Shown here: positions 26,109 through 34,439 of the stretch, in pieces
Layout: each line of letters begins with the position of its first letter
Numbering within the stretch: the stretch's first letter is position 1
Source of the DNA: Halobacillus yeomjeoni
Lineage (GTDB): Bacteria; Bacillota; Bacilli; Bacillales; Halobacillaceae
NCBI RefSeq assembly: GCF_020171525.1
Contig: NZ_JAIVAI010000001.1
Coordinates: 1,116,001-1,180,000, forward strand
Direction of reading: 5' to 3'
Length of the DNA: 64,000 nucleotides
Position numbers and translations under genes: made by a program
Notes under the pieces: model-generated
Databases searched by the model: none
The model's input: the letters and a program-made list of their open reading frames with translations, nothing else
What the model was told of the DNA's origin: nothing

Positions 26109-27502
26109 TATTTTTTTTGCATAAGAATCATATTCTGTTTTTCTACTATGTCTACACCTAAAAGATCTTTCACATACTGCTCTTTCATGAAAATTTGATT
26201 ATCAATCTTCACCAGTAAGTCAGAGGCGACTCCGAACTCCTGCTCATTTTTTATGAAGATCGACTGGTCTTTGTAAAAACGGTACTCGTTATTCGGAAGT
26301 CTGACCCGGTAGGAGTTTCCTTTGTTGAATTCCGTCACCGGGTATTCTAAAGAATTTGTCAGTGCTTTGAAAGGATAGTAGACGTTCTTCTTCCAATTGA
26401 CAGCTTTCCAATCTACTTCTTCCCCATCTACCAAGAGTGTTTTTGGATAGGTGAAGTAGAGAGGTGTTTTTCCTTCGTTCTCCTGAACCTGCTTGAAAAA
26501 CTCCACATCCATCCCTTCAATTTCAGAGAGTGCTTGATCGGCAGCAGTCACTATGGAATCTGTGTCCTTGACTTTCAATAACTCCTGCTTCAACTCTTCA
26601 CGCTGCTCATCATTGAATTGGAATGGTAATCGCTCCATAGGTCCACTTACTTCCCCTTGGTCGTCAGAGGTGAATATGATAGTGGATAACGCATCAACGA
26701 GCCATTTTTCATTCTTGTCCGTATACAGACTTATGAACTGCTCGAACATCACCCGGTCCATATTCGGAACACTTCGGTCTTTAAAGGCCAAATAATATTT
26801 ATTCGATACAGCTTCTTTTTTATCCACTTCTACTATTTTCGGAGGATAATCCACAGCCAGTTGATTGTAATTCTTTTTAAAAGCATCAGACAGCGGCTTT
26901 TCTTCAGGGAACGTGACCACTCCTTTAGTTCCCATCCAGAAATCACGGTTTTTCTCTACCAATAAAAGTGGAAATGAAGCCTGATTGACTGCAGAGAATT
27001 GATGGAATCGTACATACTCTTGTCGAATGTCTGAAGTCTTTTCAGACAGACCTGCCCAGGTCCTGTCCAAATGGATGTAGTCCTGAATCGCTATGGTGTA
27101 GGAAAAATCCACAGTCTGATCGTTCTTCTCCAGGTCCATCATCCAATCCATGAGACGGTCGCGTTGTAACGGTTCTCTTTGATAGGAAATCGTAAGTGTC
27201 TCTTCGTTTTCTAAATGAACGGTTGGCGTATTGTTTCCATCCATGATCCGGCAGTCTGCGCCGGATTCCAGGGTGCAATTCAACTGTGATGACCCTTCCG
27301 GAAATATAAGCTTATAAGTCCCTGGTTCAATCGATTTGTATAAGGAAAGGACTCCCACTCCCTCTTCTTTGATCGTGACCGTTACTTCTGCGGTATCCTT
27401 CTTTTCATTCGAATCATGATTTTGTACAAACGTCCATTGATAGAGGAGGAGCAAAAATGAAATAGATATCAGCGTCACGAATGTTATCCAAACCTTTTTC
27501 AT
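26108..27502 (-). CDS. Exported/membrane-anchored protein of unknown function
   Basis: A 464-residue protein with one N-terminal membrane segment (about 4-25) and a long extracytoplasmic region with two close cysteines (LNCTLESGADCRI, about 76-85) that may pair. The last 70 residues (RVRLPNNEYRFYKDQS then KEQYVKDLLGVDIVEKQNM) weakly recall the copper amine oxidase-type or stalk domain of Bacillus surface proteins. No catalytic motif is recognised. GGAGG lies upstream of the ATG. It is monocistronic and not present at this locus in B. subtilis. Confidence 0.65.
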   Translation of the reverse strand: MKKVWITFVTLISISFLLLLYQWTFVQNHDSNEKKDTAEVTVTIKEEGVGVLSLYKSIEPGTYKLIFPEGSSQLNCTLESGADCRIMDGNNTPTVHLENEETLTISYQREPLQRDRLMDWMMDLEKNDQTVDFSYTIAIQDYIHLDRTWAGLSEKTSDIRQEYVRFHQFSAVNQASFPLLLVEKNRDFWMGTKGVVTFPEEKPLSDAFKKNYNQLAVDYPPKIVEVDKKEAVSNKYYLAFKDRSVPNMDRVMFEQFISLYTDKNEKWLVDALSTIIFTSDDQGEVSGPMERLPFQFNDEQREELKQELLKVKDTDSIVTAADQALSEIEGMDVEFFKQVQENEGKTPLYFTYPKTLLVDGEEVDWKAVNWKKNVYYPFKALTNSLEYPVTEFNKGNSYRVRLPNNEYRFYKDQSIFIKNEQEFGVASDLLVKIDNQIFMKEQYVKDLLGVDIVEKQNMILMQKK

Positions 27503-27632
27503 AATTTCTCCTCCCTTCTCATTAATCTACTACTATTGTAGCAGAACTGATAGAAGATAGAGAGAGTTCACAACCCTTTCTTTTCGTGCTAATCTTAGGA
27601 TTAGATGCGAATTGGAAAGGAAGAGTTACATC

Positions 27633-28022
27633 ATGATACAAAAATTCATCGAGCTCGGAGAAGGATATGCAGACATCTATGAATTGATTGAAATCGGTTC
27701 ACGGATGCCTGAACGAATTGAGCATGCAGTAGCCTTTTATTGTGAGAAAAACGGCGAACCGCAAGCATCGCTCGCCCTGATCATGAAGCCGACAGCAAAT
27801 CAAAAGTTTCAGCCGATTTACATTTGCCGTGAGGGGATTCCAAATCCTCATGAAAAATCGAATCAACGTTTCGATCTTTTTCAGGAAATGACACATAAAG
27901 CAGGTAAAGAAGTGGCAGAGTTCACCATCAAACCATCGAACGTCTTCCCGGAAACCGATTTGTTTTACCAACATTTGATCGGTATTTTACGGATGAACAA
28001 GTTCCTTCCACCTTTATCTTAG
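27633..28022 (+). CDS. Conserved Bacillaceae protein (DUF7147-like)
   Basis: A 129-residue soluble protein starting MIQKFIELGEGYADIYELIEI. Genes like this near rsmD/ylbG have been mislabelled methylthioribose kinase; there is no kinase domain. The start ATG 27633 follows AAGGAAGAG at about 8 nt; an in-frame start seven codons earlier overlaps that site. C-terminal half: EFTIKPSNVFPETDLFYQHLIG. Function unknown; family assignment is from memory of similar sequences. Confidence 0.6.
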   Translation: MIQKFIELGEGYADIYELIEIGSRMPERIEHAVAFYCEKNGEPQASLALIMKPTANQKFQPIYICREGIPNPHEKSNQRFDLFQEMTHKAGKEVAEFTIKPSNVFPETDLFYQHLIGILRMNKFLPPLS

Positions 28023-28035
28023 ACCCTTCATCGAA

Positions 28036-28069
28036 CGAACTTCCATTTACCCGGAAGTTCGTTTTTTTA
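28036..28069 (+). terminator. Rho-independent terminator
   Basis: CGAACTTCC, loop ATTTACCC, GGAAGTTCG, then seven Ts; ends the DUF7147-like gene. Confidence 0.9.
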
Positions 28070-28099
28070 AAATTTTTCTGAAGTCCGTTATCGATATTT

Positions 28100-28414
28100 T
28101 TAACGATTTGATTTCTTATACGTCTGTAGTTTCGGCCGTTCTTTAATCAGCGGCTGTGAGGGAAGGGAAAACAGTCCGCTTTCCGCGGGGAACGCTGAGC
28201 CTCCTCGAACTCTGTTCTCCGGGGTCTCACCTTGTTCTTTTTTCCCGCAGGAGTCTCCCTGTTTTTTCATCTGTTTAAAAACAATCAACCCGAGCGTAAT
28301 TGAAATCAGCCAGCTTGTTAAACCCCATCAGGAAAATAAATAGGAAGAATTCGCCACCCAGAGCATTCCGACAACTGCATAAAAAAACATTAAAACCGAA
28401 GCTGTTCCTTTCAT
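28100..28414 (-). pseudogene. Small two-helix membrane protein gene with in-frame TGA and repeat-derived 3' end
   Basis: From ATG 28414, preceded by GGGAGG, the frame reads MKGTASVLMFFYAVVGMLWV then NSSYLFS, a TGA at 28330-28328, and resumes with WGLTSWLISITLGLIVFK as a second membrane helix. It then runs into the palindromic repeat, which supplies the rest of the frame to 28100. A single nonsense change in an otherwise open, membrane-like frame suggests a recently inactivated gene. A functional 28-residue peptide cannot be excluded. Confidence 0.55.
28165..28268. repeat. Dispersed palindromic repeat unit (A-type core)
   Basis: Imperfect arms GGGAAAACAG (28165-28174) and CTGTTTTTTC (28259-28268) surround a core with CCGCTTTCCGCGGGG, GAGCCTCCTCGAAC and TTCCCGCAGGAGTCT. 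The core matches unit A of the element at 17.15-17.28 kb. It lies at the 3' end of the broken small membrane-protein gene. Confidence 0.75.
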
Positions 28415-28525
28415 CTCGCGCCCTCCCGTGTAATGAATGCCTTACTACAAAAACACTTAACCTTGTGTACGTAGAGCCGTTTAGTTTTTACCGTCTAAAC
28501 TCACTCAAGGTTCTCTTTAGTCCAA

Positions 28526-28559
28526 TAAAAAGGGCATCCGTTTCTTGACGGATGCCCTT
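28526..28559 (-). terminator. Rho-independent terminator of ylbG
   Basis: AAGGGCATCCGT and ACGGATGCCCTT around a 6-nt loop, with T-rich sequence on the minus-strand 3' side. Confidence 0.88.
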
Positions 28560-28564
28560 CTTTG

Positions 28565-28843
28565 TTAAATTCCCATTTTATAATCATACTGTTTCGCTTT
28601 GTCAGGTTTCGCGTTCTCGAAGTCTGTCCGGACCTCAGGTTTATAAGAAGGAATCACACGGGAAACGTATGGTAGACGATCCAATTTTTCCATCTTATAT
28701 TCTAGATCCTCCTGGTTGACATACAATAACGCATATTTATGCTTTTTGGAAGCATGGATAAGATGCCCATGTTTCTTGATCTGCCTGACATTTTTCATAT
28801 GTTGAAAATATACGATGATGCCTTGACGTTTCGTTTTTATCAT
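28565..28843 (-). CDS. ylbG: UPF0298 family protein YlbG
   Basis: A 92-residue conserved Bacillaceae protein of unknown function. It starts MIKTKRQGIIVYFQHMKN and contains KYALLYVNQEDLEYKME and LPYVSRVIPSYKPEVRTDF, typical of the family. It lies near ylbF and rsmD, as in B. subtilis, though here two other genes separate it from rsmD. It ends at its own terminator. Confidence 0.9.
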   Translation of the reverse strand: MIKTKRQGIIVYFQHMKNVRQIKKHGHLIHASKKHKYALLYVNQEDLEYKMEKLDRLPYVSRVIPSYKPEVRTDFENAKPDKAKQYDYKMGI

Positions 28844-28937
28844 GGCGACTCCCTACTTTATCAAGTATTTAACGTCAGTTTACCAAATGTATCAAGTTTC
28901 AGCAATCATTCCTGACAGGAAGGAGTAGAATCCATTG

Positions 28938-29261
28938 ATGACTGATCATGAACGCGCCTTTGAAATTTTTGAAACTCAACTGACCCGTCATTCCGACCTG
29001 GCTTCTGTCGTCTTTAAGACTTTCACCGGTCTTCCGTTTGTATATATTGAACCAAAGCCGGAAGTTACGCGTACAGAGGTCGAGGATATACTAAAAGTAT
29101 GTGCGGCGAAGGCAATGAGAGGAAAACGCCTGACTCTTGCGATGAGTTTCGTTCGCAAAAATCAGGCGTCCTATGTGTACCGTGTTCGATTTTTGGTTCC
29201 TCAACGAAAAATGTTCTGTTGTGGAAACCTATGTGATGACTGCATCCGGTTCACCCATTAA
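28938..29261 (+). CDS. Hypothetical protein with Cys-rich C-terminus
   Basis: A 107-residue protein. An N-terminal alpha/beta-looking part (TDHERAFEIFETQLTRH ... GLPFVYIEPKPEVT) is followed by a C-terminal FCCGNLCDDCIRFTH with four cysteines that could bind a metal or Fe-S cluster. The start may be ATG 28938 or the preceding TTG at 28935; AAGGAG lies 9-12 nt upstream. It is convergent with ylbF, and the two stop codons share the sequence TTAA. Family not recognised with certainty. Confidence 0.6.
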   Translation: MTDHERAFEIFETQLTRHSDLASVVFKTFTGLPFVYIEPKPEVTRTEVEDILKVCAAKAMRGKRLTLAMSFVRKNQASYVYRVRFLVPQRKMFCCGNLCDDCIRFTH

Positions 29262-29701
29262 GAGGCACAACCGCAGCTTCCTCCACTTCCGCAGCCGCCA
29301 CTGCAGCCTGTATCTGTCAAAGCCATGCCGTTTTTCGGCACTTTGATCTGTTCACTGACACTGAAGGCTACCATTTCACTGATTTCATCAAGAAGCTTTT
29401 GAAGTTCGCGCTCCGCTTTTTTGAACAAAGCGACTTTTTCATGCATGTCCATTTCCCGTTTAACGGTACGGACTTTTTTCATGATTGAATTATAGTCCGG
29501 ATGATATCTCCCGAAACGCTGGACATCTTCATAATGCTCCTTCATATCAGCGAACTGCTTGATGAGCCTCTGGGCCTCTTTATCTTGTTCCAGCTCGCGC
29601 TTGGCTTGCTGGTAATTATGCATTGTATCTGAATTCATGACCATTTGGCCAATCTCTTCTGAACGGTCAAGTAGATCGACAATTTCCATTGTAGCTAGCA
29701 T
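29258..29701 (-). CDS. ylbF: RicF (YlbF), subunit of the RicAFT RNA-maturation complex
   Basis: In B. subtilis RicF forms, with RicA (YmcA) and RicT (YaaT), a [4Fe-4S]-carrying complex that promotes RNase Y-dependent mRNA processing and affects sporulation, competence and biofilm. The 147-residue protein is helical (QRFGRYHPDYNSIMKKVRTV) and ends with the cluster motif CSGGCGSGGSCGC. ATG 29701 (MLATMEIVDLL) has GGAGGTGG 9 nt upstream; the longer in-frame form is rejected. Confidence 0.93.
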   Translation of the reverse strand: MLATMEIVDLLDRSEEIGQMVMNSDTMHNYQQAKRELEQDKEAQRLIKQFADMKEHYEDVQRFGRYHPDYNSIMKKVRTVKREMDMHEKVALFKKAERELQKLLDEISEMVAFSVSEQIKVPKNGMALTDTGCSGGCGSGGSCGCAS

Positions 29702-29782
29702 GTAACATGTCCACCTCCATAACCATCTTATCAAATGGGACAGCAGATTGAAATGAATGATTCCTACCTACTGCCCCAAAAA

Positions 29783-30148
29783 TTAATAATAAGGGTACTG
29801 CATTTCTTCACGCTTGGCTTTTGACTCCTTTTTCACATTGGAAATCAATTGTTGAAATTGTCCAATTGCCCCATTCAAATCCTCGATATGTCGGCTGACC
29901 TCCTGCCAGTCGATTTCTTCCATCAATGTCCCCAGCTGTTTGATCCAATCCATCTTGTTCCCGGGCTCTTCTTTTTTCACAGAAGGCAGAGAGCTCCAGA
30001 AAGGATCATCCTCCCCCAATATGACCCACTTTTCATAAAAACTCTGAATCAACTTATGATCCTTCCTCAATTTCTCTTTTACCTTCGGATGATCATTTAC
30101 GAATTTCTTGAATTGCTGGACACTTGGATGTAAGGATTGTTTACTCAT
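29783..30148 (-). CDS. ylbD: YlbD-type spore coat protein
   Basis: A 121-residue protein similar to B. subtilis YlbD, a putative coat component. The N-terminus SLHPSVQQFKKFVNDHPKV is family-typical and the C-terminus is basic and Tyr-rich (KREEMQYPYY). ATG 30148 follows GAGGTG by 8 nt. In B. subtilis the 79-residue ylbE lies between ylbD and ylbF; here only 81 bp separate them and ylbE is absent. Confidence 0.8.
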   Translation of the reverse strand: MSKQSLHPSVQQFKKFVNDHPKVKEKLRKDHKLIQSFYEKWVILGEDDPFWSSLPSVKKEEPGNKMDWIKQLGTLMEEIDWQEVSRHIEDLNGAIGQFQQLISNVKKESKAKREEMQYPYY

Positions 30149-30207
30149 AAGCACCACACCTCACTGTTAAAACTACAGTATAGCCTATGCGGGCCTTTTG
30201 GGGACGT

Positions 30208-31236
30208 TCATGGTAACGTCAAGAAATTTTGTGTGTAATACCTTTGATACACCCCCACCCCAAGGTGTGTATAGGCAGGCTCAAGCATCGCTTTCCTGTG
30301 ACCGGGGCTGTTCAGCCATCCATGGACGGCTGCTGTCGCATCAACATACTGAGCTGCAATATTCTCTCCTGCTTTTATATAATTAATTTCTTCAAGACGA
30401 TCTTTTAAACTGTCACCATTCAATGAGTAGTGGGAAAAATAGTTGTTCACATTCATGTCTCTGCTATGTTTGAAAGCGACAGCAGACGCCCGTTTATGAC
30501 CGGAAACGGCCCTTAGTCCATGACTGGAACGGATGTAATTCGTCATCGCCTTGATCTGTCGTTCCACTCCACTCTCAATGGCTTTCCAATCTTGACGATT
30601 CAGATTTTCCGGAATTGGCAATTCGCCCCGATAAACTACACGGTAGGGCTGAAGCTTCAATAATATATCATTTCTGATGACCCTCACAGCAAACAGCTGA
30701 TCGGTCACATTATCGAAGTACAATTGAGCGGTCCACTCTTCCCCCACCCTGACAAGTGGTCGTTCTTGGATATCCCTCTCCGTCAGTTCCAGGGTGTAGG
30801 CTCCCTCGCTATCAAGTGAATACTTTTCATCAAACGTGAACTCTTCTTTTATTTGTTGATAGTCCTGCCCAATTTCAAAAGTCCCTTCATCCGTCTTCCC
30901 ATCAAAATAAATGCCGGTCACTACTTGTCCTTCTTCAAAGCCTAGTTGTAAAAATGGATCTTTTTCATAAATCCACCATTCATACCCGAATTCACTTGGA
31001 TCCACCCGGTCAGGATCTCCCAATATGGCTAAGATTTCTGACTCCGTAGCTCCCATGTATGAAGGAGAAAAATTCTGCTTAGAATCTTCATCAGGGACTG
31101 CCATCGTCTCTTGTTCTGCTGCCGGCATGTCTTCTGCTTTGCCTGCACCCGTATCCACTTGGCCTTCATTATTGAATAGCAGGAAGAATAGAAAAGATGC
31201 TCCGATGAGAAGAATGAACACCCCTGCTTTATTCAT
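30208..31236 (-). CDS. ylbC: Exported CAP-domain protein YlbC
   Basis: A 342-residue protein with an N-terminal signal anchor (about 4-22), a CAP-associated N-terminal domain (ESEILAILGDPDRVDPSEFGYEW), and a C-terminal CAP/SCP domain. The latter shows KHSRDMNVNNYFSHYSLNGD, AGENIAAQYVDATAAVHGWL and NSPGHRKAMLEPAYTHLGVG. It resembles B. subtilis YlbC; CAP proteins are secreted and mostly of unknown biochemical function. It lies between ylbB and ylbD. Confidence 0.9.
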   Translation of the reverse strand: MNKAGVFILLIGASFLFFLLFNNEGQVDTGAGKAEDMPAAEQETMAVPDEDSKQNFSPSYMGATESEILAILGDPDRVDPSEFGYEWWIYEKDPFLQLGFEEGQVVTGIYFDGKTDEGTFEIGQDYQQIKEEFTFDEKYSLDSEGAYTLELTERDIQERPLVRVGEEWTAQLYFDNVTDQLFAVRVIRNDILLKLQPYRVVYRGELPIPENLNRQDWKAIESGVERQIKAMTNYIRSSHGLRAVSGHKRASAVAFKHSRDMNVNNYFSHYSLNGDSLKDRLEEINYIKAGENIAAQYVDATAAVHGWLNSPGHRKAMLEPAYTHLGVGVYQRYYTQNFLTLP

Positions 31237-31356
31237 ACCCAGCCCCTCCTTATCCGTCTATTAGTTAAAGTATAATCGCCAGTAAACGTTGCTATGATTA
31301 TATTATAAGAGTAAAAGGACATCAGCTGTTCAAATGAATGATGTAAACATACGAAA

Positions 31357-31386
31357 AATAAAAAGACCTGCACCTTGCAGGCCTTT
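31357..31386 (-). terminator. Terminator of ylbB
   Basis: Minus strand GGCCTGC, loop AAGGT, GCAGGTC, then TTTTTATTTTT. Confidence 0.8.
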
Positions 31387-31397
31387 GATGATATGAA

Positions 31398-31826
31398 TTA
31401 GTGGAGTTCTGGACGTTCAGAAATATCCTGAAGAGCTTCTCCCGCTGCTTCATCAGACATCTCCTCGATAGACAAGTCACCTAATGAAATGATCCCCATC
31501 AATTGTCCATTCTCTACGACAGGCAGACGACGAACTTGGTGTTCAGCCATGATCCTGCTCGCTTCCTCCAAAGAACATTCAGGTGTACAGTGGAATAAAT
31601 GATCACTCATGACCTGTTGCAGCGGAGCACTATCCGGCCTTTTATCTGCATAACCACGGATGACCAAGTCACGGTCGGTCACCATCCCCATCAAGTTGCC
31701 CTGCGTGTCACAGACGGGCACAGCACCAATATTTTTCTGCTTCATCAATGAAGCTGCATCTGAAAGACAGTCATCCGTACGACAAACGGATACATCACTA
31801 GTCATAATGTCTTTTACGCTTTTCAT
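31398..31826 (-). CDS. ylbB: Tandem CBS-domain protein YlbB
   Basis: A 142-residue stand-alone pair of CBS domains (first about 7-60, VKDIMTSDVSVC ... GMVTDRDLVIRGYA; second about 72-125, RRLPVVENGQLMGIISLGDLS). Such modules bind adenine nucleotides and usually act as energy or ligand sensors. The target is unknown. Monocistronic, with a terminator before ylbC. Confidence 0.88.
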   Translation of the reverse strand: MKSVKDIMTSDVSVCRTDDCLSDAASLMKQKNIGAVPVCDTQGNLMGMVTDRDLVIRGYADKRPDSAPLQQVMSDHLFHCTPECSLEEASRIMAEHQVRRLPVVENGQLMGIISLGDLSIEEMSDEAAGEALQDISERPELH

Positions 31827-32037
31827 GATAGATCCTCCTTTGAATAATTCAACATCGTGATTAGTGTGCCCGTTTTGTAAAATTTATTACATGCAACCGA
31901 TGTCCGTTTATAGTATAATAAAAGAGCTGAAGTCGATATTAAGAAGGAAATCGGCTCTGAAAATCAGACCAATTGCAAGTTGCATGGTTTCATACTAAAA
32001 TTAGTGAAGATACATACTTATTTGTGAGGTGGAAGAG

Positions 32038-32517
32038 ATGAAATTAGAAGGTACTGGTATAGATGGTCTAATGGTTGATTTCGGTCCATTGACTGAACTG
32101 ATGGAGAGAAACGGATTCATTTTGGGTGGATCATGGGATTACGAACGCGTAACTTATGATTATAAATTGAACGCACCTGAAAAGAACATTACGTATTATA
32201 TCCGCATTCAAGGATATGCCATTGAAGGAGATGTCGACAAAGGGAATGCTGTCATCCGTCTGATGACACCTTTACTTGGCCGCCACTATTATCCTCATGG
32301 TATAGAATATGGGGAACAAGAAGGATTTTCTGAAGCGATTATTGAAAAAGCGAAAACATTGATTCAAAAAGTACAGGGACCAGCTGAAAAATACCACAGC
32401 CAGGTTCCGGAACATATCGTTCTTGAGAAGCTGAAGAAATGGGCGGAAGAGAACCAGAACCAGGAAGTACTTGAGAAAGTAAAGGAATTGTCTAATAACC
32501 CGGACAACCACAAATAA
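32038..32517 (+). CDS. YugN-like family protein
   Basis: A 159-residue protein of the YugN-like family (unknown function): GLMVDFGPLTELMERNGF, GGSWDYERVTYDYKLN and LMTPLLGRHYYPHGIEYG. It occupies the place of B. subtilis ylbA, between the cta cluster and ylbB. ATG 32038 follows GAGGTGG; the GTG three codons earlier lies within that site. A long untranslated stretch after a TATAAT near 31913 could be its leader. Confidence 0.78.
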   Translation: MKLEGTGIDGLMVDFGPLTELMERNGFILGGSWDYERVTYDYKLNAPEKNITYYIRIQGYAIEGDVDKGNAVIRLMTPLLGRHYYPHGIEYGEQEGFSEAIIEKAKTLIQKVQGPAEKYHSQVPEHIVLEKLKKWAEENQNQEVLEKVKELSNNPDNHK

Positions 32518-32559
32518 CTCAGACGACTTGATCATGGTTCACAGGGATCTTACAAAGGA

Positions 32560-32597
32560 GTCGCACATCATTCTATAATGGTGAGCGGCTTTTTTTT
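32560..32597 (+). terminator. Terminator of the YugN-like gene
   Basis: GTCGC...GCGGC outer stem continuing to CATCATT/AATGGTG with one mismatch, followed by eight Ts. Confidence 0.85.
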
Positions 32598-32648
32598 AAA
32601 AGTCCCCTTCTACTGCATCATTTAAGGGAAAGGAGACTCTTACATAAA

Positions 32649-33707
32649 TTGTTTCGACTCTTAACGAAAAAACAATGGATAATCATTACTCTCTTACTCG
32701 TACTTTTGGTAGCCAGTTACTTCATTCTCCCTGTTTCTATTCCCTTAATTTTGGCCTTTGTTACAGCACTATTCCTGAATCCGACGGTCAGATGGATTCA
32801 GTTCCGCTTTAGAATCAACCGGAAAATGGCTGTGACACTCGTCTTTCTCTTATTCGTAATCGCTTTGGGAATACTGGGAACGTTTGCAGTCACAAGAGCT
32901 GTCGCTCAAATTGTCCAACTGGCGGATAATGCACCGGAATATATCAACCAAATCAATAATGTGCTCTTGAACTGGCAAAGCAACATGGACAGTTTTACTC
33001 AAAACATGCCTAAGGAATTTGTTGATAAACTGTCCCAGGAATTGACTAATGCAGTCGATCGCACCACTGAAACCATTTCCGAGAAACTCCAACTCGGAAA
33101 CATAGCGGCTGCTGCAACGATGATTCCTGAATACTTGGTGAGCTTACTTGTTTATTTGATTGCATTATTCTTATTCATGCTGGAGCTTCCTCGTCTGAAA
33201 GAGAAAATGCATGACCAATTTACAGAAGCGACATCCGAGAAAGTTAAGTTCATGAATGCACGCCTGGCTTATGTCGTTTTCGGCTTTCTGAAAGCACAAT
33301 TCTTAGTGAGTATTTTTATTTTCATCGTAACGCTCGCTGGATTGTTATGGATTGCACCTGAAGTTGCTTTGATCATGTCACTGATCATATGGCTGATCGA
33401 CTTCATCCCAATCATTGGATCTATCGTGATATTAGCACCATGGTCGATTTATATGCTGCTTATCGGAGATATTTCAACAGGTACAAAACTTGCGGTGCTG
33501 GCTATCGTATTATTAGCGATCCGCCGTACCGTTGAACCGAAAGTGATGGGCAGACATATCGGCCTCTCCCCTCTGGCTACCCTGATAGCGATGTACCTTG
33601 GACTGCAGTTGATCGGGCTGCTTGGATTCATACTCGGTCCACTTGTTGTCATCGCCTTCAATTCAGCTAAAGAAGCCGGAATCATCAAATGGAATTTAAA
33701 ACTCTGA
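32649..33707 (+). CDS. YtvI-like AI-2E family membrane protein
   Basis: A 352-residue polytopic protein of the AI-2E/PerM transporter superfamily, closest in appearance to the sporulation protein YtvI. About seven membrane segments flank a soluble stretch (90-150). Family motifs are VSIPLILAFVTALFLNPTV, LIIWLIDFIPIIGS and EPKVMGRHIGLSPLATLIAMY. It starts with TTG; AAAGGAG is 13 nt upstream and no better in-frame start is visible. Transport substrate unknown. Confidence 0.8.
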   Translation: MFRLLTKKQWIIITLLLVLLVASYFILPVSIPLILAFVTALFLNPTVRWIQFRFRINRKMAVTLVFLLFVIALGILGTFAVTRAVAQIVQLADNAPEYINQINNVLLNWQSNMDSFTQNMPKEFVDKLSQELTNAVDRTTETISEKLQLGNIAAAATMIPEYLVSLLVYLIALFLFMLELPRLKEKMHDQFTEATSEKVKFMNARLAYVVFGFLKAQFLVSIFIFIVTLAGLLWIAPEVALIMSLIIWLIDFIPIIGSIVILAPWSIYMLLIGDISTGTKLAVLAIVLLAIRRTVEPKVMGRHIGLSPLATLIAMYLGLQLIGLLGFILGPLVVIAFNSAKEAGIIKWNLKL

Positions 33708-33714
33708 TCAATAG

Positions 33715-33746
33715 AAAAGGCTGGAGCGCATCGCTCCAGCCTTTTT
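33715..33746. terminator. Terminator shared by the ytvI-like gene and convergent GNAT gene
   Basis: GGCTGGAGCG, loop CAT, CGCTCCAGCC, then TTTTT; A-run on the other side. Confidence 0.92.
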
Positions 33747-34284
33747 ATAATTCTTTTTTCTTTTTACTTTCAGTGTACTTGACGTTCTTAACTTTTTTAA
33801 AAACCAATACGTTTCTGTCCCGCTTCGTGTGATAAAAGCCATTGTTAATCAACACTTTTTGTGAAGCGATATTATTCTTATCACACTGCGCTTCTACGCC
33901 TTTCACTTCAGGATCCTTGAAAGCCCATTGACATAAATGATCGACAGCTTCTGAAGCAAAGCCCATGTTCCGCTCTGATGCAACGATATGGTAGCCGATT
34001 TCAACAATACCATTATCATCCGGCTTCCCCTTAAATCCAATATCTCCTATGACATGATCCCCATTGATGTCCATTATCACCCAAGGTCCGAATCCTACCT
34101 CTGTCTCATCCCGCTCAAGTTTCTCGGAATAAATAGGAAGCAGCGCTTTCAATCCTGGATGAGGCCAGTTTTTATTCCATGGTATTTGGTACATGTAATA
34201 AAAAGCGAGAGAATTCTTCATCAGGGTTTGTGCTAATTCAAGGTTTATAGGGATCAGATGTAATCGGGGTGTTCGTAAATTCAT
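33745..34284 (-). CDS. GNAT family N-acetyltransferase (RimJ/RimL-like)
   Basis: A 179-residue acetyltransferase starting LRTPRLHLIPINLELAQ, the usual RimJ/RimL-like opening. It has IGDIGFKGKPDDNGIVEIGYH, the acetyl-CoA loop RNMGFASEAVDHLCQWAF, and NIASQKVLINNGF. The substrate is unknown (often ribosomal proteins, antibiotics or amino acids). The C-terminus is unusually Lys-rich (ESKKKKEL). Monocistronic. Confidence 0.82.
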   Translation of the reverse strand: MNLRTPRLHLIPINLELAQTLMKNSLAFYYMYQIPWNKNWPHPGLKALLPIYSEKLERDETEVGFGPWVIMDINGDHVIGDIGFKGKPDDNGIVEIGYHIVASERNMGFASEAVDHLCQWAFKDPEVKGVEAQCDKNNIASQKVLINNGFYHTKRDRNVLVFKKVKNVKYTESKKKKEL

Positions 34285-34439
34285 GAATATGCATCCCTTT
34301 CTTTATGTATATAATTTCGACTTACAAAACTATATACCTTTTAAGAGCCAAAATTAAACAATATTCGATAAAGTCTCTCCATTCCTTACATCTTTTCTTC
34401 ATTTCCACCTTCTTTAAAGAAGTCGAAAGAGCTCGAATA

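Noticed and set aside
25970-26161. 63-codon plus-strand frame between rsmD and the exported protein gene
   Set aside because: Overlaps tandem terminator hairpins and the 3' end of the convergent gene; no ribosome binding site.
28300-28548. Plus-strand 82-codon frame
   Set aside because: Antisense to the broken membrane-protein gene and crossing the ylbG terminator; no ribosome binding site.
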